Assembly (NCBI RefSeq): GCF_014648135.1
Contig: NZ_BMQN01000001.1
Location: 496,001 to 560,000 of the forward strand
Source of the DNA: Deinococcus sedimenti
Lineage (GTDB): Bacteria > Deinococcota > Deinococci > Deinococcales > Deinococcaceae
Direction: 5' to 3'
DNA length: 64,000 bases
This document shows positions 33,095-41,688 of this stretch, piece by piece (positions within the stretch are counted from its first letter, which is position 1; each line of letters begins with the position of its first letter). The position numbers and the translations under genes were made by a program. The notes beneath the pieces were generated by a model. That model saw nothing but the letters and a program-made list of their open reading frames with translations. It ran no database searches and was not told where the DNA came from.

Positions 33095-33655
33095 ATGAAA
33101 CGGAAAGTCTTCGACCTGAGCGGCTGGGCGCGCGTCACCCGGCACACCCAGACCGTCCTGCACGTCCCCGGACACGTGATCGTGGATTTCGTCGCGCACG
33201 AGGTCATCCGGCCCCTCGACGTGCCCATCCCCGGAGGGGACGGCCTGCGCCGAGTCCTAGACAGCGGGTACCGCTGGGTCCGCGCCCACCCCACCACCGG
33301 GGAGGGCACGCCCGGCAGCGCCCTGACCGTGCAACTCGACGCAGCCGGGCGACCCGTGCAGTACTACATCGACCTGCACGGCGGCGAAGGCTGGCACGAC
33401 AGCGGGCCCCCCTGGCACGACGACCTGTACCTCGACGTGATCGGCCACCCCGCCGAACACGACCCCTGGGTGATCGACGCGACCGGCATCATTGACGGGG
33501 ACGAACTCGACGACGCCGTCAACCAGGGCCTCGTCACACCCGCCCAGGCCGACGCCACCTGGACGCACGCCCGGCAGGTCGAAGCTCAACTCCAGGCGGG
33601 CACCTACCCACCCGTACACGTCCTCAAGCGCTACCTGGAAGACCCGTACACCTGA
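33095..33655 (+). CDS. DUF402-domain protein
   Basis: 186 residues. The middle part (VQYYIDLHGGEGWHDSGPPWHDDLYLDVIG) is the DUF402 core, with the metal-type residues in the pattern YxDL..DLYLDV, known from nucleoside-phosphate phosphatases and the RNA-binding FAU-1 family. The C-terminal helix (VNQGLVTPAQADATWTHARQVEAQL) is also typical. GGGGGAGGGGC precedes ATG 33095, so it has an ordinary ribosome site and probably follows purN in one unit. Confidence 0.85.
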   Translation: MKRKVFDLSGWARVTRHTQTVLHVPGHVIVDFVAHEVIRPLDVPIPGGDGLRRVLDSGYRWVRAHPTTGEGTPGSALTVQLDAAGRPVQYYIDLHGGEGWHDSGPPWHDDLYLDVIGHPAEHDPWVIDATGIIDGDELDDAVNQGLVTPAQADATWTHARQVEAQLQAGTYPPVHVLKRYLEDPYT

Positions 33656-33668
33656 CCCCGCACCCCGC

Positions 33669-33710
33669 AACTGCCGCGCCCGCCAAACCTGCGGAGCGCG
33701 GCAGTTCTTT
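33669..33710 (+). terminator. Intrinsic terminator after the purN unit
   Basis: A perfect 10-bp stem (33669-33678 / 33697-33706) is followed by CTTTCC. Confidence 0.65.
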
Positions 33711-33778
33711 CCCTGGGTATTTGTGTCGCCAGCCTCGTGACACCTGTGCGGGCTGGACACGCTCCTGCTGGGGCGCGC

Positions 33779-33784
33779 TAGGCT
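33779..33784 (+). promoter_or_regulatory. -10 element (TAGGCT) of bcp
   Basis: TAGGCT, 6 bases before ATG 33791. Confidence 0.55.
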
Positions 33785-33790
33785 GGGCGC

Positions 33791-34288
33791 ATGAGTGATT
33801 CGGTGCAGGTTCCGGTGGTGGGGGAGGAGTTCCCGGCGTTCACGTTGATGGACGCGGCGGGGCAGGCGCATTCGCTGCCTGATTTCGCGGGGCGGTACGT
33901 GGTGCTGTACGTGTACCCGAAGGACGACACGCCGGGGTGCACGCAGGAGGCGTGTGATTTCCGGGATAACGCGCTGCTGCGCGAGCATGGCGCGGCGATT
34001 CTGGGTGTGAGTGCGGATGACGCGGACAGTCACGCGCGGTTCGCGGAGAAGTTCAGCCTGCCGTTCCCGCTGCTGAGTGATCCGGGCGCGGCGTTCCTGC
34101 GGTCCATCGGGTCGTATGGCACGAAGAACATGTACGGGAAGGTCACGGAGGGCATCAAGCGGCAGACGTTCCTGATCGGCCCGGATGGTCGGCTGGTGAA
34201 GTCGTGGCTGGCAGTGAAGGTGGACGGGCACGCGGACCACGTGGCGGCCGCCATCGAGAAGGATCGCGCGGCGAAGGGCGTGAAGTGA
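33791..34288 (+). CDS. bcp: Thioredoxin-dependent peroxiredoxin (Bcp/PrxQ)
   Basis: 165 residues. The peroxidatic cysteine is Cys50 and the resolving cysteine Cys55 in DTPGCTQEACDFRD, the Bcp spacing. It reduces hydroperoxides with electrons from thioredoxin. Codon use is lower in final C than in the flanking genes. Its stop overlaps the rpiA ATG (TGATG). Confidence 0.95.
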   Translation: MSDSVQVPVVGEEFPAFTLMDAAGQAHSLPDFAGRYVVLYVYPKDDTPGCTQEACDFRDNALLREHGAAILGVSADDADSHARFAEKFSLPFPLLSDPGAAFLRSIGSYGTKNMYGKVTEGIKRQTFLIGPDGRLVKSWLAVKVDGHADHVAAAIEKDRAAKGVK

Positions 34289-34971
34289 TGGATCTGGAGG
34301 CGTTGAAGCGCGAGGCGGCCCTGCGCGCCGTGGCCCTCGTGAAAAGTGGGGACCGGGTGGGCCTGGGGACGGGCAGCACTGCGAAGTACGCCATCGAGGA
34401 GATCGGCCGGAAACTCGCGGCGGGTGAGCTGACGGGCGTGGTGGGCGTGGCGACCAGCGAGGCGAGTGACGTGCTGGCCCGGCAGGTGGGCATTCCCGTG
34501 GAGCCGCTCGATCCGCGTCCGCTGGATATCGCGATTGACGGTGCGGACGAGATCGCGCCGAACCTCGACCTGATCAAGGGTCTGGGCGGGGCGCTGCTGC
34601 GCGAGAAACTGACGGAGGTGCAGGCGCGGCGGTTCATCGTGATCGCCGACCACACGAAACTGGTGGAGCACATCGGCGAGAAGTCGGCGCTGCCTATCGA
34701 GATCGCCCGCTTCGGGTTCCTGAGCACCATCGAGCGCCTGCGCGCCATCCTCCCGTCGGGGCGGTTGCGGCAGCCCGGCGCGCAGCCGTACGTGACGGAC
34801 AACGGGAATTACATCTTCGATGCGCAGATTCCCGCCGGGACGGACATCGCGGCGCTGGAACGCCAGTTGAAGGGCACGCTGGGCGTCGTGGACACCGGAC
34901 TGTTCCTGGGCATGGCCGAGCGGGCCTTCGTGGCCGCCCCGGACGGCGTGACCGAACTGACGCCCCGCTGA
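34288..34971 (+). CDS. rpiA: Ribose-5-phosphate isomerase A
   Basis: 227 residues. It interconverts ribose 5-phosphate and ribulose 5-phosphate. Motifs in order: GLGTGSTAKYAIE (phosphate loop), VATSEASDVLARQVGIPV, IDGADEI with the catalytic acids, KGLGGALLREK, and VTDNGNYIFDA. ATG 34288 overlaps the bcp stop, linking pentose-phosphate and peroxide defence genes in one operon. Confidence 0.96.
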   Translation: MDLEALKREAALRAVALVKSGDRVGLGTGSTAKYAIEEIGRKLAAGELTGVVGVATSEASDVLARQVGIPVEPLDPRPLDIAIDGADEIAPNLDLIKGLGGALLREKLTEVQARRFIVIADHTKLVEHIGEKSALPIEIARFGFLSTIERLRAILPSGRLRQPGAQPYVTDNGNYIFDAQIPAGTDIAALERQLKGTLGVVDTGLFLGMAERAFVAAPDGVTELTPR

Positions 34972-35037
34972 AAGCCACGTCGCCTCCTTACGCTCCTCCC
35001 CCTTGAGTGGGGAGGCCGGGAGGGGGTGCTTCCCTGA

Positions 35038-35069
35038 CCACCCGTTACGCGTTCTGGCGTAGCGGGTGG
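35038..35069 (+). terminator. Terminator-like hairpin after rpiA
   Basis: A 13-bp stem (35038-35050 / 35057-35069, one G-U pair) with a 6-base loop; it is followed by CGTGCGTTTGG, so the U tract is weak. Confidence 0.5.
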
Positions 35070-35089
35070 CGTGCGTTTGGCTGCTGGCG

Positions 35090-35095
35090 TACCCT
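35090..35095 (+). promoter_or_regulatory. -10 element (TACCCT) of the ABC-2 operon
   Basis: TACCCT, 8 bases before ATG 35104. Confidence 0.5.
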
Positions 35096-35103
35096 GGGTG
35101 ATC

Positions 35104-36138
35104 ATGACGGGTGATCGGGGTGGGGCGGGGGACGCGGCGGTGCGGGTGCGGGACCTGCGCAAGGGGTACGTGGTACACGAGAAGGAACCGGGGTTCCTGG
35201 GGAGCCTGCGGTCGTTCGTGAGCCGTAGGTCGCACGTGGTGGAGGCGGTGCGCGGCGTGTCGTTCGATCTCGCGCCGGGCGAGGTGGTGGGGTTCCTGGG
35301 GCCGAACGGGGCGGGGAAGACCACGACGCTGAAGATGCTGTCGGGCCTGCTGCACCCGTCTGGCGGGGAGGTGCGCGTGGCGGGCTTCGAGCCGGGGCGG
35401 CGGGAGAACGCGTTCCTGCGGCAGATCACGCTGGTGATGGGGCAGAAGCAGCAGCTGATCTGGGACCTGCCGGCGCTGGATTCGTTCCTGGTGAATCAGG
35501 CGATCTACGAGATCCCGGACGCGCAGTTCCGGGCGACGATGGCGGAGTTCACGGAGGTGCTGGGTCTGGAGGGCATCCTGAAGAAGCAGGTGCGGAAGCT
35601 GTCGCTGGGCGAACGCATGAAGTGTGAGCTCGCGGCGGCGCTGCTGCACCGCCCGAAGGTGCTGTTCCTGGATGAGCCGACGATCGGGCTGGACGTGAAC
35701 ATGCAGGAGTCGGTGCGGGCGTTCGTGCAGGACTACAACGCTCGGTACGGGGCGACGGTGATGCTCACGAGTCATTACATGGCGGATGTGACGGCCCTGG
35801 CCCGCCGCATCCTGGTGATCGACCGGGGCGAGGTGGTGTTCGACGGGGATCTGGCGCGGCTGGCCGAGCAGGGCGGCGGCGGGAAGACCGTGCGCCTGCA
35901 ACTGCGCCGCCCCGCGACCGCCGAGGAGCTGGGCCGCTTCGGGTCGGAGGTGCGCGTGGACGGCCTGAGCGCCGAATTGACGGTGCCGCGCGCGCTGGTC
36001 AGCGAGCGGGCGGCGGCGCTGCTGGCGGAACTGGACGTGGCGGACCTGACGGTGGAGGACCCGAGCATCGAGAGCGTGATGGCGTCCCTGTTCGGCGCGC
36101 GGGCCGGTCAGCCGGAACGCACCCCGGAGCCCGCGTGA
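35104..36138 (+). CDS. ABC-2 type transporter ATP-binding protein
   Basis: 344 residues. Walker A is GPNGAGKTT, the signature is KLSLGERMKCELAAALL, Walker B is VLFLDEPTIGLD, and the switch histidine is in TSHYM. The N-terminal insertion (HEKEPGFLGSLRSFVSRRSHVVEAV) is characteristic of ATPases that work with the two ABC-2 (DUF990-like) permeases that follow. The export substrate is unknown. The next gene starts with GTG overlapping this stop (GTGA). Confidence 0.92.
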   Translation: MTGDRGGAGDAAVRVRDLRKGYVVHEKEPGFLGSLRSFVSRRSHVVEAVRGVSFDLAPGEVVGFLGPNGAGKTTTLKMLSGLLHPSGGEVRVAGFEPGRRENAFLRQITLVMGQKQQLIWDLPALDSFLVNQAIYEIPDAQFRATMAEFTEVLGLEGILKKQVRKLSLGERMKCELAAALLHRPKVLFLDEPTIGLDVNMQESVRAFVQDYNARYGATVMLTSHYMADVTALARRILVIDRGEVVFDGDLARLAEQGGGGKTVRLQLRRPATAEELGRFGSEVRVDGLSAELTVPRALVSERAAALLAELDVADLTVEDPSIESVMASLFGARAGQPERTPEPA

Positions 36139-36938
36139 GGGCGCTGGCGTTCAAGGCGCGGGTGCTGTTCGCCACGCGCTTCGCGGAGATGGCCGAGTAC
36201 CGCGCCGAGGTCGTCATCTGGATGCTGTCGGGCACGCTGTCCCTGGTCATGATGCTCGTGTGGATGGCGCAGGCCGCCGCCGCGCCCGGCGGGCAGATCC
36301 GCGGGTACAGCGCGCCGGAGTTCGCCACGTACTTCCTGTCCACATGGCTGGTCTCGCAGCTGCTGGTCGTGTGGGTGTCGCACGAACTGGACTTCCAGAT
36401 CCGGCAGGGGACCCTCTCGCCGCAGCTGCTGCGCCCGGTGGACCCCATGTGGCTGCACGTCGCGTCGCACGTTGCGGAGCGGCTGGTGCGGATCGTGCCG
36501 CTGCTGGCCCTGGTGGGCGTGTTCACGTGGCTGTCCGGCGCTTCGTTCACCCGCGAGTGGTGGGCGTACCCGGCGGCCCTGGGACTGGCGGCTCTGGGCT
36601 TCAGCGTGCGGTTCCTGTACGAGTACGCCATCGGCCTGCTGGCCTTCTGGACCGAGAGCAGCGCGTCCTTCCAGGAGGTCGTGTGGCTGGTGTACGCCGC
36701 GCTGGGCGGCATGTTCGCGCCCCTGGCCTTCTACCCCGAATGGGTGCAGCGCGTGGCCGTCTGGACGCCGTTCCCGTACATGCTGGGCCTCCCCGCACAA
36801 CTCCTGGCCGGAAAGGCGACGCTGGCCCAGGCCGGGCGCGGCGCGCTGGTGCTCCTCGTGTGGCTCGCAGTGTTCTGGGTGGTCCGCCTGATCGTCTGGC
36901 GCGTCGGCCTCCGCAAATACGGCGCGGTCGGCGCATGA
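36135..36938 (+). CDS. ABC-2 family permease (first)
   Basis: 267 residues with six predicted membrane segments. It carries the family pattern YRAEVVIWMLSG near the start, and FQIRQGTLSPQLLRPVDPMW in the first cytoplasmic loop. It starts at GTG 36135, overlapping the ATPase stop. It forms the export channel with the second permease. Confidence 0.88.
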   Translation: MRALAFKARVLFATRFAEMAEYRAEVVIWMLSGTLSLVMMLVWMAQAAAAPGGQIRGYSAPEFATYFLSTWLVSQLLVVWVSHELDFQIRQGTLSPQLLRPVDPMWLHVASHVAERLVRIVPLLALVGVFTWLSGASFTREWWAYPAALGLAALGFSVRFLYEYAIGLLAFWTESSASFQEVVWLVYAALGGMFAPLAFYPEWVQRVAVWTPFPYMLGLPAQLLAGKATLAQAGRGALVLLVWLAVFWVVRLIVWRVGLRKYGAVGA

Positions 36939-36960
36939 GGGGGGACGTTGAAGGTCGAAC

Positions 36961-37020
36961 GTTGATGGTTGAAAGAGTACCTCTGCGGTTTATCCATCAA
37001 CTATCTACCATCAACCATCA
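36961..37020. repeat. Palindromic GATGGTTGATGG element, copy B
   Basis: TGATGGTTGA (36963-36972) pairs with 37011-37020; the exact 12-mer complement CCATCAACCATC is at 37008-37019. It lies inside the ABC-2 operon between the two permease genes. Confidence 0.65.
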
Positions 37021-37038
37021 CCCTACCCAGAGGGCTCC

Positions 37039-37827
37039 GTGAGGCGGTACCTGCGCCTGGTGCGCATCTTCGTGGGGGCGACCCTGTCGGCGCAGCTGGA
37101 GTACCGTGCGAATTTCCTGGGTGCGGTGCTGGCGAGTCTGGGTGAGGTGGGGGTGGCGCTGCTGGGGATCAGCATCCTGTTCGGGCAGCCGGGCGTGACG
37201 GAGGTGGGGGGCTGGTCGTTCCGGGAGGCGCTGCTGGTGACGGGCTTCTTCATGCTGACCGAGGGGGTGATCAGCGTGTTCATCCAGCCGAACATGTCGA
37301 AGATCGCCGAGGCCGTGCGGACCGGGAACATGGATTTCACCCTGCTGAAGCCGATTGACGCGCAGTTCAACGTGAGTACCCGGAACCTGAACGTGCTGCG
37401 CTTCCCGGACCTGCTGATCGGGCTGGGCCTGATCGGGTACGCGGCGTCCGGGCTGGTGGTCACGCCGGGCGGGGTGCTGGCGGCGCTGGTGTTGTACGGG
37501 TCGGCGGTGGTGATCGTGTACTGCATCTACCTGGGCCTGAGCACGACGGCGTTCTGGTTCGTGAAGACGCAGAACGTCACGGAACTGTTCAGCGGGGTGT
37601 TCGGCGCGGCGCGATTCCCGGTGGCGGCGTTCCCGGTGCCGGTGCGGTTCGTGCTGACGTTCGTGCTGCCCGTGGCGTTCATCACGACGGTGCCCGCGCA
37701 GGCGCTGACGGGCGCGCTGGGTGGGGGGCTGGCGCTGGCGTCCCCGCTGATCGCGGCGGCGCTGTTCCTGGCCACCCGCTGGTTCTGGCGGTACGCGGTG
37801 GCGAGCTACACGAGCGCGAGCAGCTGA
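37039..37827 (+). CDS. ABC-2 family permease (second)
   Basis: 262 residues with six membrane segments. LEYRANFLGAVLASLGEV and MDFTLLKPIDAQFNVSTR are the counterparts of the first permease motifs. The start is GTG 37039 with AGAGGG upstream. Its TGA overlaps the next ATG. Confidence 0.88.
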   Translation: MRRYLRLVRIFVGATLSAQLEYRANFLGAVLASLGEVGVALLGISILFGQPGVTEVGGWSFREALLVTGFFMLTEGVISVFIQPNMSKIAEAVRTGNMDFTLLKPIDAQFNVSTRNLNVLRFPDLLIGLGLIGYAASGLVVTPGGVLAALVLYGSAVVIVYCIYLGLSTTAFWFVKTQNVTELFSGVFGAARFPVAAFPVPVRFVLTFVLPVAFITTVPAQALTGALGGGLALASPLIAAALFLATRWFWRYAVASYTSASS

Positions 37828-38411
37828 TGGCGGACCTGTCGGCCCGCTGGGCGGCGCTGGGCCTGCTGAGTCCCCGCTCGCAGCCCCTGCCGGAGGGCGC
37901 GCGGGCGCGGCTGGTGCACCTGGCGGAACTGCGGGATATCGGTGGTCCCAGCGAGGCCGCGCGGGCCGGGGCGGAGTTCGCGGGGGAACGCTGGTTCAGG
38001 GGGGACCTGCTGGGCGTGCGCCCCTGGCTGGTCCCCGACACCCCCGCGCGGGAGGTCGTCGCGTCGGTGCTGCCCGCCGAGTGGACGGGCTTCCTGGCCC
38101 TGCTGGGCGAATACGGCCCGTGGGTGTACGCGCCGGACGTCCGGGCGTTACAGGAGCTCTCCGGGTCGTACTCGGCCCTCGTAACGGCGGCCCGCAGCGC
38201 GTCCGAGGCGGAGGTGCTGCTCGCCGCAGAGCGCAGCCTCACCCTCGGGGCGCACCGGACGCTGCTGGTGCGGCTGGAGGCGACCCCCTACCGGCAGCCC
38301 ACCCGTAGCGGGGTGACTGCCGACGGGCTGCACGACCTCGAAACCGCCTTCTGGACGCTCGCCGGGACACTGGCGGCGCAGGCGCACGCGCGCTGGCAGG
38401 CGCGGCACTGA
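37827..38411 (+). CDS. Hypothetical protein in the ABC-2 operon
   Basis: 194 residues, soluble, alpha-helical, Ala/Leu-rich, with no recognised family. ATG 37827 shares one base with the permease stop (TGATG), so it is translated with the transporter and may be an accessory factor. Confidence 0.7.
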   Translation: MADLSARWAALGLLSPRSQPLPEGARARLVHLAELRDIGGPSEAARAGAEFAGERWFRGDLLGVRPWLVPDTPAREVVASVLPAEWTGFLALLGEYGPWVYAPDVRALQELSGSYSALVTAARSASEAEVLLAAERSLTLGAHRTLLVRLEATPYRQPTRSGVTADGLHDLETAFWTLAGTLAAQAHARWQARH

Positions 38412-38472
38412 ACGCAACTGTCTCAGGGTCGGGTGAACAGCGCGGGACTGGCAGGACCCGGGCCGTCAGGCC

Positions 38473-38478
38473 TAGATT
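38473..38478 (+). promoter_or_regulatory. -10 element (TAGATT) of the Old Yellow Enzyme gene
   Basis: TAGATT, 6 bases before ATG 38485. Confidence 0.55.
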
Positions 38479-38484
38479 CGTCGT

Positions 38485-39567
38485 ATGCCTGACGGCCCCC
38501 TCCTGTTCCAGCCGCTGAAACTCCGCAGCGTGACCCTGCCCAACCGCGTGGTGGTGTCCCCCATGTGCATGTACTCCGCTCAGGGTGGCCTGGCGAACGA
38601 CTTCCACCTCGTGCACCTGGGCCAGTACGCGCTGGCCGGGACGGGCCTGATCATCGCCGAGGCGACCGCCGTCAGCCCGGAGGGCCGCATCAGCCCCGAG
38701 GACCTGGGCCTGTGGGAGGACCGGCAGATCACTCCGCTGGGCCGCGTGACGGACTTCGTGCACGCGCAGGGCGGATTGATCGGCGTGCAGCTGGCGCACG
38801 CGGGCCGCAAGGCCAGCACCTACGCTCCCTGGCGTGGCCGGGGCGCCGTCCCGATCGAGCGGGGCGGCTGGGACGTGATCGGCCCGGACGCCACCCCCTA
38901 CAGCGACGCCTTCCCCCAGCCGCACGCCATGACGGAAGAGGACATCGAGAGGGTGACCGAGGATTTCCGCCAGGCCGCGCGCCGCGCCGAGATCGCGGGC
39001 TTCGACGTGGTCGAGATCCACGCTGCGCACGGGTACCTGCTGCACCAGTTCCTGTCACCTCTGGCGAACACCCGCACCGACGGGTACGGCGGCACCTTCG
39101 AGAACCGCACCCGCTTCGTGCTGGAGGTCACCCGGGCCGTGCGCGAGGTCTGGCCCCGCCACAAGCCCCTGTTCGTGCGCCTGAGTGCCACCGACTGGGC
39201 GCCCGGCGGCTGGGACGAATCGCAGACGGTCGTCCTGGCTGGCCTGCTCGCCCGTGAGGGTGTGGACGTCCTGGACCTCAGCAGTGGCGGCCTGACCGCG
39301 GCGCAGCAGATCACGCTCGCACCCGCCTATCAGGCGCCGTTTGCCGCGCAGGTCAGAGCGGCCGTGCCGGACCTGACCGTCATGACGGTCGGCATGATCG
39401 ACACGCCGGAGCGCGCCGAGGGACTCCTGCAGAACGGCGACGCCGACCTGATCGCCCTGGCCCGCCCGGTGCTGGGTGACCCGCACTGGGTGCAGGCCGC
39501 TGCGCGCGACCTGGGCGGCACGCTGGAGGTCGCCGCCCCGTACCAGCGTGGTACCCGCACCACCTGA
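38485..39567 (+). CDS. NADPH dehydrogenase of the Old Yellow Enzyme family (YqjM/NamA-like)
   Basis: 360 residues, an FMN TIM barrel. LPNRVVVSPMCMYSA near the N-terminus is the YqjM-type signature with the cysteine that tunes the flavin; AHAGRKAS, EIHAAHGYLLHQFLSPLAN with the substrate-binding His pair, and NRTRFVLEVTRAVRE follow. It reduces activated C=C bonds and may respond to electrophile stress. Confidence 0.94.
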   Translation: MPDGPLLFQPLKLRSVTLPNRVVVSPMCMYSAQGGLANDFHLVHLGQYALAGTGLIIAEATAVSPEGRISPEDLGLWEDRQITPLGRVTDFVHAQGGLIGVQLAHAGRKASTYAPWRGRGAVPIERGGWDVIGPDATPYSDAFPQPHAMTEEDIERVTEDFRQAARRAEIAGFDVVEIHAAHGYLLHQFLSPLANTRTDGYGGTFENRTRFVLEVTRAVREVWPRHKPLFVRLSATDWAPGGWDESQTVVLAGLLAREGVDVLDLSSGGLTAAQQITLAPAYQAPFAAQVRAAVPDLTVMTVGMIDTPERAEGLLQNGDADLIALARPVLGDPHWVQAAARDLGGTLEVAAPYQRGTRTT

Positions 39568-39589
39568 CCGTCAATCCTCGCCGCAGGCA

Positions 39590-39692
39590 TCAGCGGCCCT
39601 GAGAGATTCCCTCCAGGCCGCTGACGTGAAGGGCACAGCGGAGTGCTCCAGGGGCCAAGCCGTGCGGTCGAGGGGCGTGCCGTGTGCCCTTC
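39590..39692. repeat. Two stem-loops in a convergent gap
   Basis: TCAGCGGCC (39590-39598) pairs with 39616-39624, and GAAGGGCACA (39628-39637) with 39683-39692. They lie between two convergent genes and may terminate both. Confidence 0.45.
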
Positions 39693-39712
39693 GGCGCAAC
39701 GGAGCCTCGCGA

Positions 39713-40243
39713 TCAGGCGGACTTCGGCAGGCGCCGCTCGAACACCAGGCCGCGCGGCGTGCCGGCCAGCACCACCGGACTGAACACCCGCGTCCCCTGC
39801 AGCGAGAGACGCACGTGTCCGGGCGCATCGGTCCGTTCGACCGCCGCAGCGACCGCCGCCATCACCCACCCCTGCTGCGCCCCCAGAATGCTGGCCGCCA
39901 GTTCCGCCTCGCCGGACGTGAGTTCCAGACTGATGATCGCCGCGTGAATCTGTGGCCGTGCGGGCTGAATCGCACCTGGCTCGTGAAGCGCCCGTCCGAC
40001 CAGCGTCCAGTGGCCCGCCATGCGCATCAGCGTCACCGACGGAATGCCGCGCAACTCACCCAGGTCGTGGCTCAGCGCCTCCGCGCCGGGCGTGGCGACC
40101 AGCATGTCCACCTCCGACAGGACGCTGCTGAAGAACTCCGCGACACTCAGACGGTCACGGTTCGACAGAACCGACAGGCGGGCCCGAACAGCCTCGGCAC
40201 TGGGGAGAATGTCGGCAATGGCGGTGCGGAACTGATCGGGCAT
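39713..40243 (-). CDS. Hypothetical protein
   Basis: 176 residues, soluble, mixed alpha/beta, with no recognised family and no cysteine. ATG 40243 has GGAGGAG upstream, a normal ribosome site, so it is chosen over the longer frame from 40327. It is divergent from the MFS gene. Confidence 0.65.
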   Translation of the reverse strand: MPDQFRTAIADILPSAEAVRARLSVLSNRDRLSVAEFFSSVLSEVDMLVATPGAEALSHDLGELRGIPSVTLMRMAGHWTLVGRALHEPGAIQPARPQIHAAIISLELTSGEAELAASILGAQQGWVMAAVAAAVERTDAPGHVRLSLQGTRVFSPVVLAGTPRGLVFERRLPKSA

Positions 40244-40423
40244 GCGGTACTCCTCCGGCCAGACACCACGCCAGCGACGGGCCCCTGTGGGTCCAGCGTA
40301 CCGGCGGCAGTCTGACAACCCTGGCACATCGCAGGACCGGGCCGTTCACGATTCGTTCAGGCTCCGGGGGCAGACCGGCCCGCACCCTGGGACGGAGCAG
40401 ACCGCCCACCGGGGATCACGGCG

Positions 40424-40429
40424 TAGGGT
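40424..40429 (+). promoter_or_regulatory. -10 element (TAGGGT) of the MFS gene
   Basis: TAGGGT, 8 bases before ATG 40438. Confidence 0.5.
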
Positions 40430-40437
40430 GGCAGGGT

Positions 40438-41598
40438 ATGCAGGCCACCCTGAGCACCACCCGCCACGCCGCCGCGATTGCGGTGGCCGTGACCGCCGGG
40501 CACTTCATCAACGACGCGTACAGCGCCATGCTCACGCCCCTCACGCCCGCGCTACAGGCCAAGTACGGGGTCAGCATCGCTGCCGTGACCTTCCTGGGCA
40601 GCGTGTATTCCCTGACGAGCAGCGTCCTGCAGCCTGTGCTGGGCATCCTCGGCGAGCGCCTCGACCGCCGATACGCCGCCGCGCTCGGCCCGCTGATGAC
40701 TGGCATCGGCCTGACCCTCATGGGTTTCGTGCCGTGGTTCGGGGCGCTCGTGCTGCTTGTGGCCGTGGCGGGCTTCGGCAGCGGCTTCTTCCACCCCGCA
40801 GGGGCCGCGTACGTCGCGCAGCACAGCCCCCCCGACAAACGGGGCCTGTGGGCCAGCCTGTTCAGCGCGGGCGGCACGGCGGGCATGGCCCTCGGCCCCG
40901 TGTTCGCGGGCGTGGGCCTCACGCACCTGCCGTGGTTCGCGCTGATCGGCGTCGTCATCGCCGCCATCACGTTCGCCGTCACGCCCAGCGGCGTGCAGAA
41001 AGCCAAACGTATCCCCCTGCGCGACTACGCGGGCATCTTCCGGGGGCCCCTCGTGTGGCTGTGGGCCATGGCGGTCCTGCGCTCGCTGGCCAGCATGGGC
41101 TACAACGCCATGCTGCCGTTCATGCTCATCGCCCGCGGTTACGGCACGCGTGAGGTCGCCCTCACCCTCGCCGTGTACTCCGTCGCCAGTGCCATCGGCG
41201 GCATCGTCGGCGGCCGCCTCAGCGACCGCGTGGGCCGCGTGACCGTCCTGCGCGGTGCGATCCTCACCACCATCCCCTTCTTCGCACTGCTGATCCTCTC
41301 CAGCCCCGCCAACTGGTGGTTCTACCCCCTGACATTCATCGTCGGCGCCGCCGTGAACGCCAGCATCCCCGTCGGCGTCGTCACCGCGCAGGAATACGCC
41401 CCCGGACACGTCGCCGTCGCCAGTTCCATCATGATGGGCTTCTCGTGGGGTTTCGCGGGCCTCCTCGTGTTCCTCGTCGGTGCGCTGGCCGACGCCACCA
41501 GCCCCACCACCGCCGCCCTCGCCGCGCTGAGCCTCCTGATCCCCAGCGCGATCATCGCCGCGCGCCTCCCGGAACCGCAGAAGGTGCAGTTCAGCTGA
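40438..41598 (+). CDS. Major facilitator superfamily exporter, fosmidomycin-resistance type
   Basis: 386 residues, twelve membrane segments. The opening AVTAGHFINDAYSAMLTPLTPAL matches the Fsr-like exporters, and the loop-2 motif is GERLDRRYAAALGP; GFFHPAGAAYVAQHSPPDKRG is also family-typical. It probably exports small phosphonates or other drugs. A hairpin terminator follows. Confidence 0.88.
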   Translation: MQATLSTTRHAAAIAVAVTAGHFINDAYSAMLTPLTPALQAKYGVSIAAVTFLGSVYSLTSSVLQPVLGILGERLDRRYAAALGPLMTGIGLTLMGFVPWFGALVLLVAVAGFGSGFFHPAGAAYVAQHSPPDKRGLWASLFSAGGTAGMALGPVFAGVGLTHLPWFALIGVVIAAITFAVTPSGVQKAKRIPLRDYAGIFRGPLVWLWAMAVLRSLASMGYNAMLPFMLIARGYGTREVALTLAVYSVASAIGGIVGGRLSDRVGRVTVLRGAILTTIPFFALLILSSPANWWFYPLTFIVGAAVNASIPVGVVTAQEYAPGHVAVASSIMMGFSWGFAGLLVFLVGALADATSPTTAALAALSLLIPSAIIAARLPEPQKVQFS

Positions 41599-41632
41599 CC
41601 GGCGGCCGGGCCTGATATGGACTTCATCTGAC

Positions 41633-41674
41633 AGAAGGGTGGATTCTGAGATATTTCTCAGGACCCACCCTTCT
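41633..41674. terminator. Long bidirectional terminator hairpin
   Basis: A perfect 10-bp outer stem (41633-41642 / 41665-41674) with an inner CTGAG / CTCAG stem lies between convergent genes. Confidence 0.6.
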
Positions 41675-41688
41675 CCGTCCCCGCCTTG

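Noticed and set aside
35002..35008. CTTGAGT as a possible HspR operator
   Set aside because: The second arm ACTCAAG at the proper spacing is missing and the site lies in a common C/G-run repeat between rpiA and the ABC-2 operon.
34971..35036. CCTCCCCCTTGAGTGGGGAGG stretch as a regulatory palindrome
   Set aside because: It is a low-complexity C/G-run of the kind often scattered in GC-rich genomes and has no second copy in this window.
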